From: Centroberyx gerrardi
Taxonomy: Eukaryota > Chordata > Actinopteri > Beryciformes > Berycidae
NCBI RefSeq assembly: GCF_048128805.1
Contig: NC_136012.1
Span: 12,363,725 to 12,427,724 of the forward strand
DNA length: 64,000 nucleotides
Reading direction: 5' to 3'
This document shows positions 37,226 through 56,107 of this stretch, in pieces (within the stretch, counting starts at the first letter, position 1; every line of letters starts with the position of its first letter). The notes below the pieces were generated by a model. It was not told the origin of the DNA. It worked only from the letters and a program-made list of their open reading frames with translations, and searched no databases. The position numbers and the translations under genes were made by a program.

Positions 37226-38164
37226 TTGAAGGATGGACTTAAAGAAGTACATACATTAACAGAGATGAGGACATATGATGACATAACACACAAGCATGGG
37301 ATTATTCAATAAAAGTATTTGGCCATATAACCTTCATTGCATTCTGGTTATCTCTTTTTTTCAAGTGTGACAAGATCTGATCTTGTAAATGGCAGACATG
37401 CATATTCCTTGATACATATTTACAAACTAAGATACACATGAGAGCAAAAAGCAACAATGGAATAGTTCATAGGCCTGTGCAGAAAATGAAATATATGTGG
37501 AAACTATTGCCCTGACTTTGTGGCCTTTTTGTATAATTGAAATATATGAAATTGGCCAATATGAATATATATATATATATTTATATTTATTTTCCTGAGT
37601 TCAAAAGTTGCTGGATAATTGTGAGAAGGAAGCCGTCTCAGTATAATGTTACAAGTGTTACTCATGTTGGAAAGGACCACAGCCTGCTGTCAGGGTCAGT
37701 CTCTTGCTAAAGGCTCAAACCAATGAGTTTTATGACTGACAGCATAGGAAATCAATCAACCAACTCAATTCAATTCACTAGACTCTTGAATTAGACATGG
37801 GACAGTGTTCCTACCTGTCTGTCACTTGGACAGAAAATGATCTTTGACATGGGCTCATCAATTAATAAAAAGGTAGTCAAAAAGAACATTCAATAAATAC
37901 AGTACATACAGGAGGACCAATAATATGGTTCACAAAAAGACTTACCATTTGGCATTGGCCTGAAAATATACAGTGAGAGGTGAAGGCATAAACACATAGA
38001 CCACCCACACAGTGACAACAGGGGTGGACAGCATTATGCAGAACTTCTAATTAAGATACATAAGCAGTGACGAAATGGTAAATAAAATGTTTGGTAAACT
38101 ATGATCTCCAGTAAATTATCATCATAAGGTAAATGACTCATTAGCTATATCAATTCTCCCTCCA

Positions 38165-38290
38165 TTCCTTAAAAAGATCCTAGGCCATATTCTCATATAA
38201 CTAACATCATTTTGATACTACATAGCCCACTATACTAATTACTATGAATTTACTTCATTAAGATTTATGTCAGCCTAAAAAGCTGGGCAT
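38165..38290. repeat. Dispersed repeat, copy A
   Basis: It shares the exact word tttatgtcagcctaaaaag, and loose similarity over ~120 bp upstream (ttcc..ttaaaa..ga, cttcacataac-like, gatactac), with 54085-54210. The family is not recognised. Confidence 0.5.
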
Positions 38291-38461
38291 ACTTCTCAAA
38301 TAAAAAGGAGGGTAAATTGAGTTTAGGTAGGTTCCACTACATCTGTACATAAGCAAATTTTGGACAAACATGATTCCCATAATCACAATTGTCATTTTTG
38401 ACTTTGATTCTATGTTTTAGCACAGTGCAATTAAAGATTTGGCAATGTGGCCACAAAAATG

Positions 38462-38645
38462 TACTGAAGCCTTGCATCCACCTGAGAAAAAAGAATTCAG
38501 CCCGGTTTTCCAAATTAAGAATCTTTCAGAATCTTTTTTCATAATTACGAGATCTTCTCGCAGAAGTTTGAGATAATTATTTAATTAATTCGGAAAAACC
38601 GGGCTGATTTTTTTTTTTTTTCAGGTGAATGCAATACGCTTCCGT
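38462..38645. mobile_element. Fold-back element with 'acctgagaaaaaa...cagcccggtttt' arms
   Basis: The left arm (gaagccttgcatccacctg, A-run, ttcagcccggttttcc) is the inverse of the right arm (ggaaaaaccgggctga, T-run, caggtgaatgcaatacgctt). The unique centre is about 70 bp. This is a palindromic MITE-like structure lying ~170 bp upstream of the rack1 promoter elements. Confidence 0.7.
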
Positions 38646-38813
38646 ACTAACATTTAATGATAGGCTACTGGGAACCTGATAATATTTTTTTGAAGGTATT
38701 GTTATTATTCTATTATTTTACTTATTTATTGTCCTAATCTTGATGGTTGTAAGCAATTTGCGCTTTGGTAAAAGCATGTAGGCCCTGAAAGTATTGTATT
38801 AAAAGTCTGAGGT

Positions 38814-38831
38814 CCACATTTCCCAGCATGC
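38814..38831 (+). promoter_or_regulatory. ZNF143/THAP11-type motif of rack1 promoter
   Basis: ccacatttcccagcatgc resembles the SBS consensus ACTACAANTCCCANNATGC. It lies ~60 bp upstream of the inferred transcription start. Confidence 0.5.
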
Positions 38832-38877
38832 TCTGCGGCCCGCTCAACCCCTCATAGGTTTTGCATCCGGGTGTGAA

Positions 38878-38891
38878 CTTCCTTTTTCTCT
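38878..38891 (+). promoter_or_regulatory. rack1: 5' TOP start of rack1 mRNA
   Basis: A C followed by an unbroken pyrimidine run (cttcctttttctct) lies ~100 nt before the ATG. RACK1 is an established TOP mRNA, so this is the likely transcription start, giving mTOR/LARP1-controlled translation. Confidence 0.55.
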
Positions 38892-38957
38892 GTGCCTAAA
38901 TGCGATGAGGACCTAGGGTAACCTGGACCTCGAAAAAATCTAAATCCATCCTTGTAA

Positions 38958-42319
<3,362 letters not shown>

Positions 42320-42377
42320 GAACTTTCTCAGCTGAAACATTGAATAAAAGACAGTTTTAAAAGACCATGTGTGCCGT

Positions 42378-42440
42378 CTTGGTTTAAACTCTGCTGGATC
42401 TTGGTTTAAACACTGCTAGATCTTGGTTTAACACTGCTAA
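42378..42440. repeat. Three tandem ~22-bp units downstream of rack1
   Basis: The unit tcttggtttaaac(t/a)ctgct is repeated three times with small changes, immediately after the rack1 polyadenylation signal. Confidence 0.85.
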
Positions 42441-42977
42441 TGGTGGATATATTTTTTATTTTTGACTTATTTAACTGCGTTCTTTACAGTCTTCTAATAC
42501 ACACCACAGAACTGTAACAAACCGTTATTGTCATTTTTTGTGAATCCCAACACTAGTTTACACAGCAGGTCAAACTGGTTTCATTAAAGGCAGGCTTGGC
42601 CACATTACTGTTTGCATAGATTGGCCTTCTTCATTTGCCGTAGACTGGATGGTGTCCTAGCAACGGTGACTAACAGAGCAGTCGGAACGTCTGGGGGTGG
42701 TAATTTAAACAAGCGAGTCTGAGCTTTTCAATTGTTTTACTAACAGTTAACGTCTGTAGAAATAAGTAAAGTAATCGTAATTGATTTGGTTATCCAGTAA
42801 ATGTCACGTTGGTTCTTAATTTAGTGCCAATATTGCTACTGTTAACCTAACTGCTTAAGTTAGCGGTCCGTTGATTGACCTGACGGAGTCAAACCAACAC
42901 AAGCTAACTTAGCTAACGTTAGGTAGCGCTAGCCAGCGTTAAACAGATGCTTGTGCTGAAGCTGTATTCAGAGGAAG
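42441..42977 (+). other. rack1-nme5 intergenic region and nme5 promoter
   Basis: No gene. It contains an X-box-like word (42652-42664) and the GCTAACGTTAGC-type word cluster at 42902-42942, just upstream of the nme5 ATG. There is no TATA box. Confidence 0.5.
42652..42664 (-). promoter_or_regulatory. X-box (RFX) motif in the nme5 promoter
   Basis: The reverse strand reads gttgctaggacac, one good RFX half-site GTTGCT plus a weaker second half. It lies ~315 bp before the ATG of a ciliary gene, where RFX control is expected. Confidence 0.5.
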
Positions 42978-44910
42978 ATGGACGAAACTCAACAAGTGAA
43001 CATACCATGTCCTCGCATTTACGTGGAGAGAACTCTGGCACTGATCAAACCAGATGCCATCCACAAAGCAGAGGAGATTGAGGACATTATCCTCAAATCT
43101 GGCTTCACTATTTTGCAGGTTGGTGTAATGTTACTTTGAAAACTTATCTTGAGCTTGATACCTGGAACACTGTTGGATGACATTCACATGCCTTATACAG
43201 GCAAGGGAAAATTACAGCGTTTTACAATTTTAAGGAGGGTACATGAGAGTTCAGTCTTTGTGTTTAGTAGCCTGTTACCAAGACAGTGCAGGTTATGTAT
43301 TTTCATATACATGTGACAAACTTCAAGACTTATTACCCCATTATTTTAGGTTTAGTGGCCTACACTGCTTTGAATTGTGCATAGATTGTGAATTCATTTG
43401 CATAGGAAAGACTGGAGTGAAGCCAGGAGTGGGTTTAGGCCAACTACTGCATTAAATGGCATGTGGATGGTGTCAAATGCCTCTCCCACAGACACCATTT
43501 ACTCAGTGTATCATTCACCTCATCCTTGGCAGAGGCGGAAGCTGCAGCTAAGTCCAGAGCAGTGCAGTGACTTCTACGCAGAGCAGTATGGAAAGCTCTT
43601 CTTTCCCAGTTTGACTGCCTTCATGAGCTCCGGTCCCATCATTGCCCTGACACTGGCCCGGGACAATGCCATTGCCCACTGGAAGGCCATCATAGGGCCT
43701 GTCAACAGCACCAAGGCCAGGGAGACGCACCCGGAATGGTCAGTCTATTAGTTATAAGGAGTTGATTAAAAGTTTCCTTTATCCAGTCTGTTTCTCCTGT
43801 TGCACATCTGTCAGGTTTTTTTTTATATAAATTGTATTATTTGTTGGGTGTTTCCATTGGGCCACTGATGGAAAGCGGGGTGTAGACACAAACTCTGCTT
43901 GTAATCTAGCCCATGTAACCATGCAAGCCACCCAAGTGCCTGCTAACATAAGATGCATTTGAGGTTAAGTGTCTGTCTTAAAACAAAGGCTGGTTCATCT
44001 ACAACAGAGCTTCGGTGTACTTGGAAATTCTATCAGTACCACTGTTTATTCCACTATCCTAATGTAGGCATTTATGCTATATGCTTTACTGTGCGTGCAG
44101 ATCATGGTGTCACAATAGTTCCACAAAGTATCAGCATCGTAATGATTACAATTTATGGTCCAGACAGGACAGCAGATTGTGATGGAGGCATTATATGAAA
44201 AAATATGCACATCATGCATATATAAAAAACGTAAAGATAATGTTGGGTCAGTACATGCTTTTTAGTATTGGCATATATGGAACTGGTGCACAGATTTAAA
44301 TCAGCTTGAATAAGATATATGCACATTCACTTATAGTTGATTCTGAAACTATTCATATTTTCACCGCACAAATCACATTGAATATAGTCCTATGTGGATT
44401 AGTATATTTCCCATGATTATAATGTGAGAAAAATCTTTTCAAATGTCAATCTCTCACACAACCAACAAAGAAAATCTTTGTCAGTAGATAGTGTAAACTT
44501 TCCTCCCCTTTAACTGATGTTGCTATTGGGCCCAAACTCCTGTATTGTTTGAGCACTACTAATAATGACAAAACAAACTAGTAGAAGTTTGAAATTTGCA
44601 CTGTTAAAACAGCGTCTGTAGTTTGGACTCAATTCATCAAACTATCAGCTGTGCTCTGTAGTGTGGGTCATGATATGACTTGGTATCATGATTCTTGGTC
44701 TTGTATAATGTTATGTTACATTTTTGCTCTCATGACATCATGACAACCATAGCAGGAACTTTTTTTTTTTTCACAAAGTATGCTTTATCTCTTCCACAGC
44801 CTGAGAGCGAAGTATGGCACCTCTGACCTGCGTAATGCACTGCATGGCAGCGAGACGTTCACTGCAGCTGTGAGGGAGATCAAGTACATGTTCCCCAACA
44901 GTGAGTCTCC

Positions 44911-44997
<87 letters not shown>

Positions 44998-45461
44998 TTT
45001 TGTTATATAAATGCATTGTTCATTTTGTGAACACTTACCATTCTGTACCCCCCACACCTCTCACTCCAGCTGTAATCGAGCCCATTCCAAGGGGAGAAGC
45101 AGCCAAAGAGTACCTGAGCAAGTATGTGAACCCAACTCTGCTCCGTGGACTCACTGAGCTCTGCAAGCAGAAGCCACTCAATCCCTGTGTATGTATAACA
45201 ATGTCCCATAGTTAAGATATGCAACAGGACAGATTTAACCATTATCTAATTATGTATTGCCATTGAGTGTCACCGTTACCATGATATGTTTGCTTTTGTT
45301 GAGTTTTGGGCCCTCAAACATCTTATGCCATTGTCCTGCATTTTTGTTCCCATTCTCAATAGATTTGGCTTGCTAACTGGCTGGTCACAAACAATCCAAA
45401 CAAGCCTCAAATATATGATGGAGCCATTGTAGAAGAAGCAGAGGGACAACAGGTGATATAG
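42978..45461 (+). CDS. nme5: Nucleoside diphosphate kinase homolog 5 (radial spoke protein 23 homologue)
   Basis: A ciliary/flagellar protein of the NDP-kinase family, homologous to Chlamydomonas radial-spoke RSP23. Exons: 42978-43118, 43533-43738, 44800-44900, 45070-45188, 45363-45461; 666 nt, 221 aa (human 212). The NDPK domain spans roughly residues 13-148: YVERTLALIKPDAI, RRKLQLSPEQCSDFY, SSGPIIALTLAR, and RNALHGS with the catalytic-position His131. A DPY-30-type tail follows at ~160-205: AAKEYLSKYVNPTLLRGLTE and PNKPQ. It is close to human over its whole length. Human NME5 is reported to lack kinase activity in vitro, so the His does not prove catalysis. AATAAA is at 45525-45530. Confidence 0.96.
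43739..44799 (+). other. nme5 intron 2
   Basis: A 1.06-kb AT-rich intron with no exon or repeat recognised. A T-run precedes the acceptor by ~30 nt. Confidence 0.6.
44909..44995. repeat. (CT)n(CA)n compound microsatellite in nme5 intron 3
   Basis: The CT run begins a few bases after the donor GTGAGT and passes into a ~66-bp CA run. It fills half of a 169-bp intron. Confidence 0.92.
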
Positions 45462-45530
45462 AGGGGAGAATATGTCATTTCAGACAACGTCATTTTCAAG
45501 CAATTGTATTCAGTCCTGTGATGTAATAAA

Positions 45531-47198
45531 ATGCCATTTTGCCACTATCCGTGTTTTGCTTGTTCTCTGGTAAACTGAAATGAAAAACAGCGGTGGCCAA
45601 CTCTTTAAAGTGAGTGATTTGACTCACAAACTGAATCAAAGGAAATCCATGCTCCAGCAACAAGTGAAGAGATGCTAACCTTAAATGTAAAAATGCATAC
45701 TAGGATAGACCTCAGGTCTGATGAACTGAAACATCATGGCTTTAACTAATAAATAGAGATCTATTTTTAGACACTGAGAGGGAGTCGCACCTTTTAGTAT
45801 TCACAAATTGAATCAAATTTTCAATCAAAGAACACACTCAATAGGACCCCGTCCCAATCACTCAATAACTTGCATATCTGGAACTTGTTCATTTTTTAAC
45901 AAAGTACTCCTTCCTGCCAGGTGACTTGACCCTCTGAATAAATCAATGTGTTCAGGAGTTAGCAATTGAGTTGCTGAATCTGATCAGGAATCCTGTCATT
46001 CAGGATGTCTAATCTGCTCATACCTGCTGAATCACTCGCACTTGAATGAATCGCATGAATTGTTTAACTAGGGTGGTTGAGAATGATAAGTAAGCTGAAT
46101 CAAGCGTTAAAAGACATTTTGTGGCCTACCTGCCTTGCCGCTGACTCCAATTCTGGCTGCTCTTCAGAAACTGGTTCCAATACTAACTCACAAACTCTAA
46201 ATTAATTCATTGTCAAACACTCAAAGTACTGTTACCAGCAAAGGGACCTGCCTCCCAACACTTTGCATGGCAGCTATCAGTATGTTTATGTAAGAAATGA
46301 ATCCCTAAAACCATTGCGACTGTCATTATGATCAGAGACTTGAAATGGTAGAAAGGTAAGGATGTTTGATTCAGCCTCTCTTATTAGACTGTAGGCTATT
46401 TGGCCTATGTTTATATGGTTGTAGCTTCATCTATGTGGTTCTTTACTCATCATGTTGGGGCAGGGCAGAGGGTTGTGATAGAGTGAAGAGCGTTTGTTTA
46501 TGAAATAATTTTTTGTTCATTTTTGTATGGGTGTATCAAATGAATTCCCTACTATCGGACAGGTCAAAACATCAGAGTTAGTTAAATTCTAAAGAAAAAA
46601 AGAGACAAGCGTTGTTTCCTAGAAAGATGTCTATTCCCTACTGATCATTTCTCTTTGAAAGTTGTCTTGTCCAGTGTTACCACTTCACAAATGTCCAGCC
46701 ATGCAAATCACTAAAAAGGGGCTCTATGGCAGCACTTTGTGCATTTAGCTGTCCAGAGTAATATAAATAGACACATGCACAGACCCCAAGACCTACATTT
46801 TGCACATTTGCCACACACCTAGTGACCACTGACAAATCTTCCACATTCACACATGGACCCGAACTGTACGATCGTTGCTTGCGATTATATTTTCATTTGT
46901 CAAATTCTAAGTAAATCAAAGCAAAGTTAATAAAGTTAATTATAAAACAGTGAAAGATTATGCAACACAACAGTGTGGCCCTTCTCCAAGTGCTAACATG
47001 ACGAGTCAATATTATCTAGTGTCCCAAAAATGTACCTAGAAGCAGAAAAGGTACTGAAAGTTCCTGTGTGTAAAGGGCGTGAACATCTTCTGTAAAAAAA
47101 GAAATGGGCGTCTGTAATTGGTTAGTGCTATGAATGGCAGTGCTGATGGTCAAATCAAATGGCTTCCTGGCTGAAACGTCGTTTTTTTCTACCGGTTC
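45531..47198. other. nme5-hnrnpab intergenic region
   Basis: A 1.7-kb AT-rich region without supportable gene or repeat. The last part is the hnrnpab promoter. Confidence 0.6.
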
Positions 47199-47270
47199 TA
47201 TAAAACCAACCACGAGTTGGCGTCGTATGGGAGAATCCATCTTGAAGAGAGCTCTCCGTTTGTGTGATCA
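47199..47270 (+). promoter_or_regulatory. hnrnpab: TATA box and non-coding first exon of hnrnpab
   Basis: TATAAAA lies at 47199-47205. An inferred 5'-UTR exon from about 47228 ends at 47270 with donor gtaagc. The matching acceptor ttctttttcttcag at 47751-47764 joins it to the exon holding the ATG. Confidence 0.6.
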
Positions 47271-47788
47271 GTAAGCAGCTTTTCGGGCTTCTTTTGCATC
47301 CATTACGCTCAATTTGTTTATTAAATACTTGCGTAAGTACTCTGATTCTAGTAGATTCATCGTTCGTTTTTTCAAGTGGATGTTGTTTAGATGTTTGCTA
47401 TTACAAAAACATAGTGTAGCGAGCACGGCCTCCGCATTACGTAACTGCGAATTGAGTTGTACGGTCCAGGCTTGGTTTATCAGTGCGATACAGCTTGTTA
47501 AAATGTTTCTAATCTTTCCCTCTAGCTAAAATTCACTGGTAAATGCTGAGTGGTCACTCTGTTGTAGACTAATATGGTTACTTTCTTGCCATTTGCTGAA
47601 ATTACAAGAAGCGTGGCTCTCTTTGAATGTATGGAAGGCGATCTTGCCGGCCAAAATGGTGGGAAATGTATGCATTGGCACAGCATAAATGGCGAAGCAT
47701 GTACGGCATCATGGATTATATAATCGCCGCCGCTGTGTAACCAAATTATTTCTTTTTCTTCAGGGAAAAGGGATCATACTAGTTCAAA

Positions 47789-49825
47789 ATGTCTGACACT
47801 GAGCAGCAGTTTATGGAAACATCAGAAAACGGCCACGAAGGCGACGAGGATTTTAACGGAGCCGGGCACACCGAGGAGGGGAACGAAGGGGAAGGCGAAG
47901 CCGAAGCCGAAGTCGAAGCCGTGAATGAATGCGGGGAGGACGCAGGGCCTGAAGCCTGTGCGGAAGAGGCAGCGGAGGGGGATTCGCAAAACGGTGCCTC
48001 GGAGGGCGGCCAGATTAACGCCAGCAAAGGCGAGGAGGATGCCGGGTGAGTTAAACAGCTTAATGTGGATGAATTTGTGTAGCCGGCAGCAGTAAAGCAC
48101 CCACGGTTTGCCGTGTTCCTTTGTTCCGCCGGGCTTTGTTGGCGCCATGTGCAGAGCGGAGGGGGGATGGGCACTTGAGCAGGGATCAAATCTAACATGT
48201 ATTGGCTTATGTGTATCTCCGGGCATGCGATTTATACTGCGGTCGCATCCCAATGGTTTTCAATCTATTTAATTAACGTTATAAAACAATCCGGTGGAGC
48301 GGGCAGCGACTAGCTCCCCAGCCTTCCTACGTCACCGGTGGCAACAGATGTTCTAGAACAGTTTGTGCACTTGTCCACCACCCCCTCCCCATAAAGTTGT
48401 GGCTGTAGCAGTGCTGTAATGGTAAACCTTTTCCTCTTTCTATGGTTAGGAAAATGTTTGTCGGCGGCCTCAGCTGGGACACGAGTAAGAAGGATCTCAA
48501 AGATTACTTCTCTAAATTTGGTGAGGTGACAGACTGCACCATAAAGATGGACCAGCAGACAGGCCGGTCAAGAGGCTTCGGCTTCATTCTCTTTAAAGAA
48601 GCAGCCAGTGTAGAAAAGGTGAGTGGAAACAATGGGTTATGCAAGGTGTTTAGGAATTCTGTTATGATCAGAAGAGAGCTGATTTTAATGTTTCTCTTTT
48701 AGGTCCTGGAACAGAAGGAGCACAGGCTAGATGGCCGACAGATCGACCCCAAGAAGGCCATGGCCATGAAGAAGGAGCCGGTCAAGAAAATCTTTGTGGG
48801 AGGCCTCAATCCAGACACAGAAAAGGAAGTAATCCAGGAGTACTTTGGAACCTTTGGAGAGGTACGGTATTGAGCGGGTTTGTGAATGTATATCAGTTTA
48901 TTGCATGGCTGCTGTATTCTTAACAATGTTGGCTGCTCCAATAGCTTTCATTTTCGTTTCCTGCAGATCGAGACAATTGAGCTTCCACAAGATCCAAAGA
49001 CAGATAAGAGGAGGGGCTTTGTATTCATCACATATAAGGAAGAGGCTCCAGTCAAGAAAGTTTTGGAAAAAAAATTCCATAACGTCAGTGGAAGCAAGGT
49101 AAAGGCGCAGCACGCAATGTACTCGTACTAGTGTTTTGTGACTAGAAATCCTTTCCGCTGCAGTCTAATGTGCATTTGTGTGGTGTTCCAGTGTGAGATC
49201 AAAATAGCGCAGCCCAAAGAGGTTTACCAGCAGCAGCAGTATGGTGGCCGTGGATACGGGGGACGTGGAAGGGGCCGTGGAGGTAAGCGCCACAACTGCT
49301 TTGTTTGCTGACTATCATGATGTCATTGCTTGAACTACATTGATTGAGAGACTTCTGATTTGTTTGCTTACTATCAACCTCTTCATTGCGTGAACTACAT
49401 TGATTTGTAATGAGTATGCAGACAACAACCTATGTGAGTCCTATGTGCTAGAGCATCTCTATAGAGGTTTTACCTGTTGTTTCTAGGCCAGGGCCAGAAC
49501 TGGAACCAAGGCTACAACAACTACTGGAACCAGGGATACAACCAGGGCTACGGCTACGGACAGCAAGGCTACGGATACGGCGGCTACGGCAACTACGACT
49601 ACACGGCTGGATATTACGGCTATGGGGGTGGCTACGACTACAGTAAGCGATAACTGCCCCCAGGAAAAAAAAAACTAAGAATGAGAGAAACTTTATTTTC
49701 TTGGTCCTCCTTGTTGTACAGAAGAACTCAGTCCCTTTTTCTCTTGTCCTCCAGACCAGGGCAATACAAGCTATGGGAAAACTCCAAGACGTGGAGGCCA
49801 CCAGAGTAGCTACAAGCCATACTGA
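47789..49825 (+). CDS. hnrnpab: Heterogeneous nuclear ribonucleoprotein A/B (CArG-binding factor A)
   Basis: A nuclear and dendritic RNA-binding protein acting in mRNA processing and transport. Exons: 47789-48045, 48450-48618, 48703-48861, 48967-49098, 49192-49282, 49487-49642, 49755-49825; 1035 nt, 344 aa. Acidic CBFNT region at residues 1-86 ([15 protein letters not shown]). RRM1 at ~88-160 has RNP2 MFVGGL and RNP1 [11 protein letters not shown]2 at ~172-245 has IFVGGL and [23 protein letters not shown] box and a Tyr/Gly/Gln-rich low-complexity tail follow, ending SSYKPY. Exon 49487-49642 is 156 nt, phase 1 at both ends, encodes most of the YG-rich stretch and can be skipped in frame, like the known long and short isoforms. 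Retaining its donor would end the protein at ...YSKR. Confidence 0.97.
49300..49408. repeat. Imperfect ~59-bp direct duplication in hnrnpab intron 5
   Basis: tttgtttgctgactatca...gaactacattgatt at 49301 recurs as tttgtttgcttactatca...gaactacattgatt at 49360. Confidence 0.7.
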
Positions 49826-50604
49826 TCACATGTAGTGCAGGTATGCATTTTTGCATCATCTATGGTAATACGACAACATAGCTGTAACCATTAGTGCCTT
49901 TTTGACTCAAAATTTCTCCATCTAGTCTAAATCCATTCAAACATTGTGGTGGGGGAGGGGGGTGGGTGGGGGGGGCTGTGTCGTGGGGTCTGTAATCATT
50001 AAAGATGGATTCATTCCACGTGCCAACCATTTTAAGATGCATCCCTACAAACACTACTTGATCAATAAGGGTTGAGGTGGTGGTGGTTGAGACTAGGAAT
50101 AAGGGCCTTTCACTGGGGTGCTGGGTGTGGCAGCTAGTGGTCGTGTCCCCCCTAGGTGTGTCTGTGTCCATTCACTGACCTGTCAAACTCATCCATGCAC
50201 TTGTCTGTCTGTCTGTAACTGCATGCCATATTTGGTTATTCTCAGTAACGTTAAGCACCGTGTTTTTCTCTTAAGGTCTAAAGTAAATAAGAAAAGAAAC
50301 CCATGGTCCGGCCACAGCGAACATGGGCTCTGGCTTTTCCTTTGGAGTTGGCAGAAATTTGGACTCATGCTCCATTTGTACAGATCAAGTGAGGAACTGG
50401 GGAAGCAAATGTCACTTTTCCACTTTTTATTTTATATTGTTTTGTGTCCATTTACATTTCCAGAGATGGAAGTGTTATTTTTACTGTACTTTTTGGTACC
50501 TTTTTGAATCTAATGTATTGTATGGTTGTATTTTACATGTCTACTGGATTTACCAACGAGCAGGAGCAAGAGCTTTTGAAGCTCATGAATAAAAACAACT
50601 TTGC

Positions 50605-50635
<31 letters not shown>

Positions 50636-51020
50636 CTTTTGGTGTTTCTAGATCTTTAGTTCTTTTCTCCCGTGCTGAGTGTTTGATGCGAGTTGCATGG
50701 CTTCAGATGTGGGGTGAGGCAAGATAAGGGATTTAAACTAATCAAAGGGTTCATTGTAAGCGTGTCAAGTGTATGTTTGCAGTTGGCTAAGTAGACGAGG
50801 ACAACCAGCATATATTTTTTTTGTTTTGTTTTTTTTTTGTTTCTTTTGGCTTTTAAGGAGATTCTTCCCCCATCATGTCTGCAATTTTAAGTGGCTTTAC
50901 TAGTGTTATGATACAGCCGAGCGCAAGCCTGTTAATGTAAGAGGGCACTCCCTCTCTCACTGGAAACTCATTCCTCTAGTGTCTTGGGCAAATTGGTAGA
51001 AATAAACTTTTGGTTTATAT
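49826..51020 (+). other. hnrnpab: hnrnpab 3' UTR with a probable intron
   Basis: After the stop, 'tgtagtgcag|gtatgc' at 49840/49841 and 'tttttctcttaag|gtctaaag' at 50275/50276 form a likely UTR intron. The junction is only 15 nt after the stop, too close to trigger NMD. Poly(A) signals AATAAA lie at 50588-50593 and 51001-51006. Long T-rich tracts lie at 50607-50640 and 50813-50845. Confidence 0.6.
49951..49975 (+). other. G-quadruplex motif in the hnrnpab 3' UTR intron
   Basis: Four G-runs (5, 6, 3 and 8) are separated by single A or T bases. This fits the strict G3+N1-7 definition with single-base loops, on the transcribed (RNA) strand. Confidence 0.8.
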
Positions 51021-52073
51021 TACAAATGGATCCTTTTGTTATTATTTGTAAAGTTAATGTTAAATGTTTTGTACTGTTAAATGGCTTGCTTGTTTTGTCT
51101 TGGGTAATGCTAATATCTACGGATTTCTCTTTGGAAGCTGTGGGAGAGGGCTTCGCTGCCTGCAGGATAACAGGTTAAGTTTTAATACTCACCCCACTAG
51201 ATGTGAAACTGCGATACTTGAGTATGTTTGTGAATGTCCTGGAGTTAAAAGGTAGTGCTCTGGTAAGTGCTTATCTCAACCATACTGTGTCTTGAGAACA
51301 TGTTGCCAAGAAGTATTAAGTCAAGATTGGTATCTTCAAAATTGCTACTGTGGGTAAGAAAAAAAAAAAGACGTGAATTGGGATAAGTGTTTTAAAATGT
51401 TTATTGGTTTATCTTCATTAGAAATGTATCTGAAAGCATATTAGTGTTCCATTATTTTCTTCTGTTAATGGTGGTCTCCCAGGTAGTATGTCATGATCCG
51501 CTGTAGCTGTCATCAATTCCAGTACAATTATCAACGTCTGAAAGTGCAGATACCTTCAATTGGCAGAACGGACTGCATGTGGTTCTCACTTTGTTCCACA
51601 AAATGAATACCAGGTATTGGCACTGAATGCCTATAAAGGAACAGAATGAAAGGGATATTTCACTTTAGGTAGTCAGTTTGACTTGTAGCATGCACAGCTC
51701 CGCAGGAATTCGAGAGCAGTCATCCAATATTGGCTGTCCTGAAGATCTACTGTCTCAACTGTCATTCAGGGTTTCCCTAGCTCTAAGCTTTGATAGAACA
51801 AAGTAACTTATTGTCATAAGAATATATAAAGTCAGTCTATAAGATCAGACTTTCAAAACAAAGTATATGGTAGCGACTACGGGTCCCACAGTGGTCAGCA
51901 GTGGTGAGTGGAAAACGGCAACATGCTCTGCCAAAGTGAAATGAATGAAATTGTTTCATCTACTGGAGCCTCAAGTATAAAGATCTTCATATCTCTACCT
52001 CTGAACCTTCTGAATGTGACCGTCTCACAATGTCTGATGCTATTAAAATTTTTTTCTACAGGTTTAACAAACC
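51021..52073 (-). other. Space between hnrnpab and phykpl ends; phykpl 3' UTR
   Basis: Convergent 3' ends. A minus-strand AATAAA is at 51400-51405 (TTTATT on the plus strand), giving a ~670-nt phykpl 3' UTR. Nothing else seen. Confidence 0.5.

Positions 52074-56107
<4,034 letters not shown>

Larger units (their letters stand above)
37071..38800. other. Intergenic region col23a1-rack1
   Basis: AT-rich, with no gene seen. It contains the pentanucleotide repeat, an (AT)n near 37564-37582, one copy of a dispersed repeat (about 38165-38290) and a fold-back element (38462-38645). Confidence 0.6.

Noticed and set aside
47822-48253. Antisense frames over hnrnpab exon 1
   Set aside because: Shadow of the biased acidic coding sequence on the plus strand.
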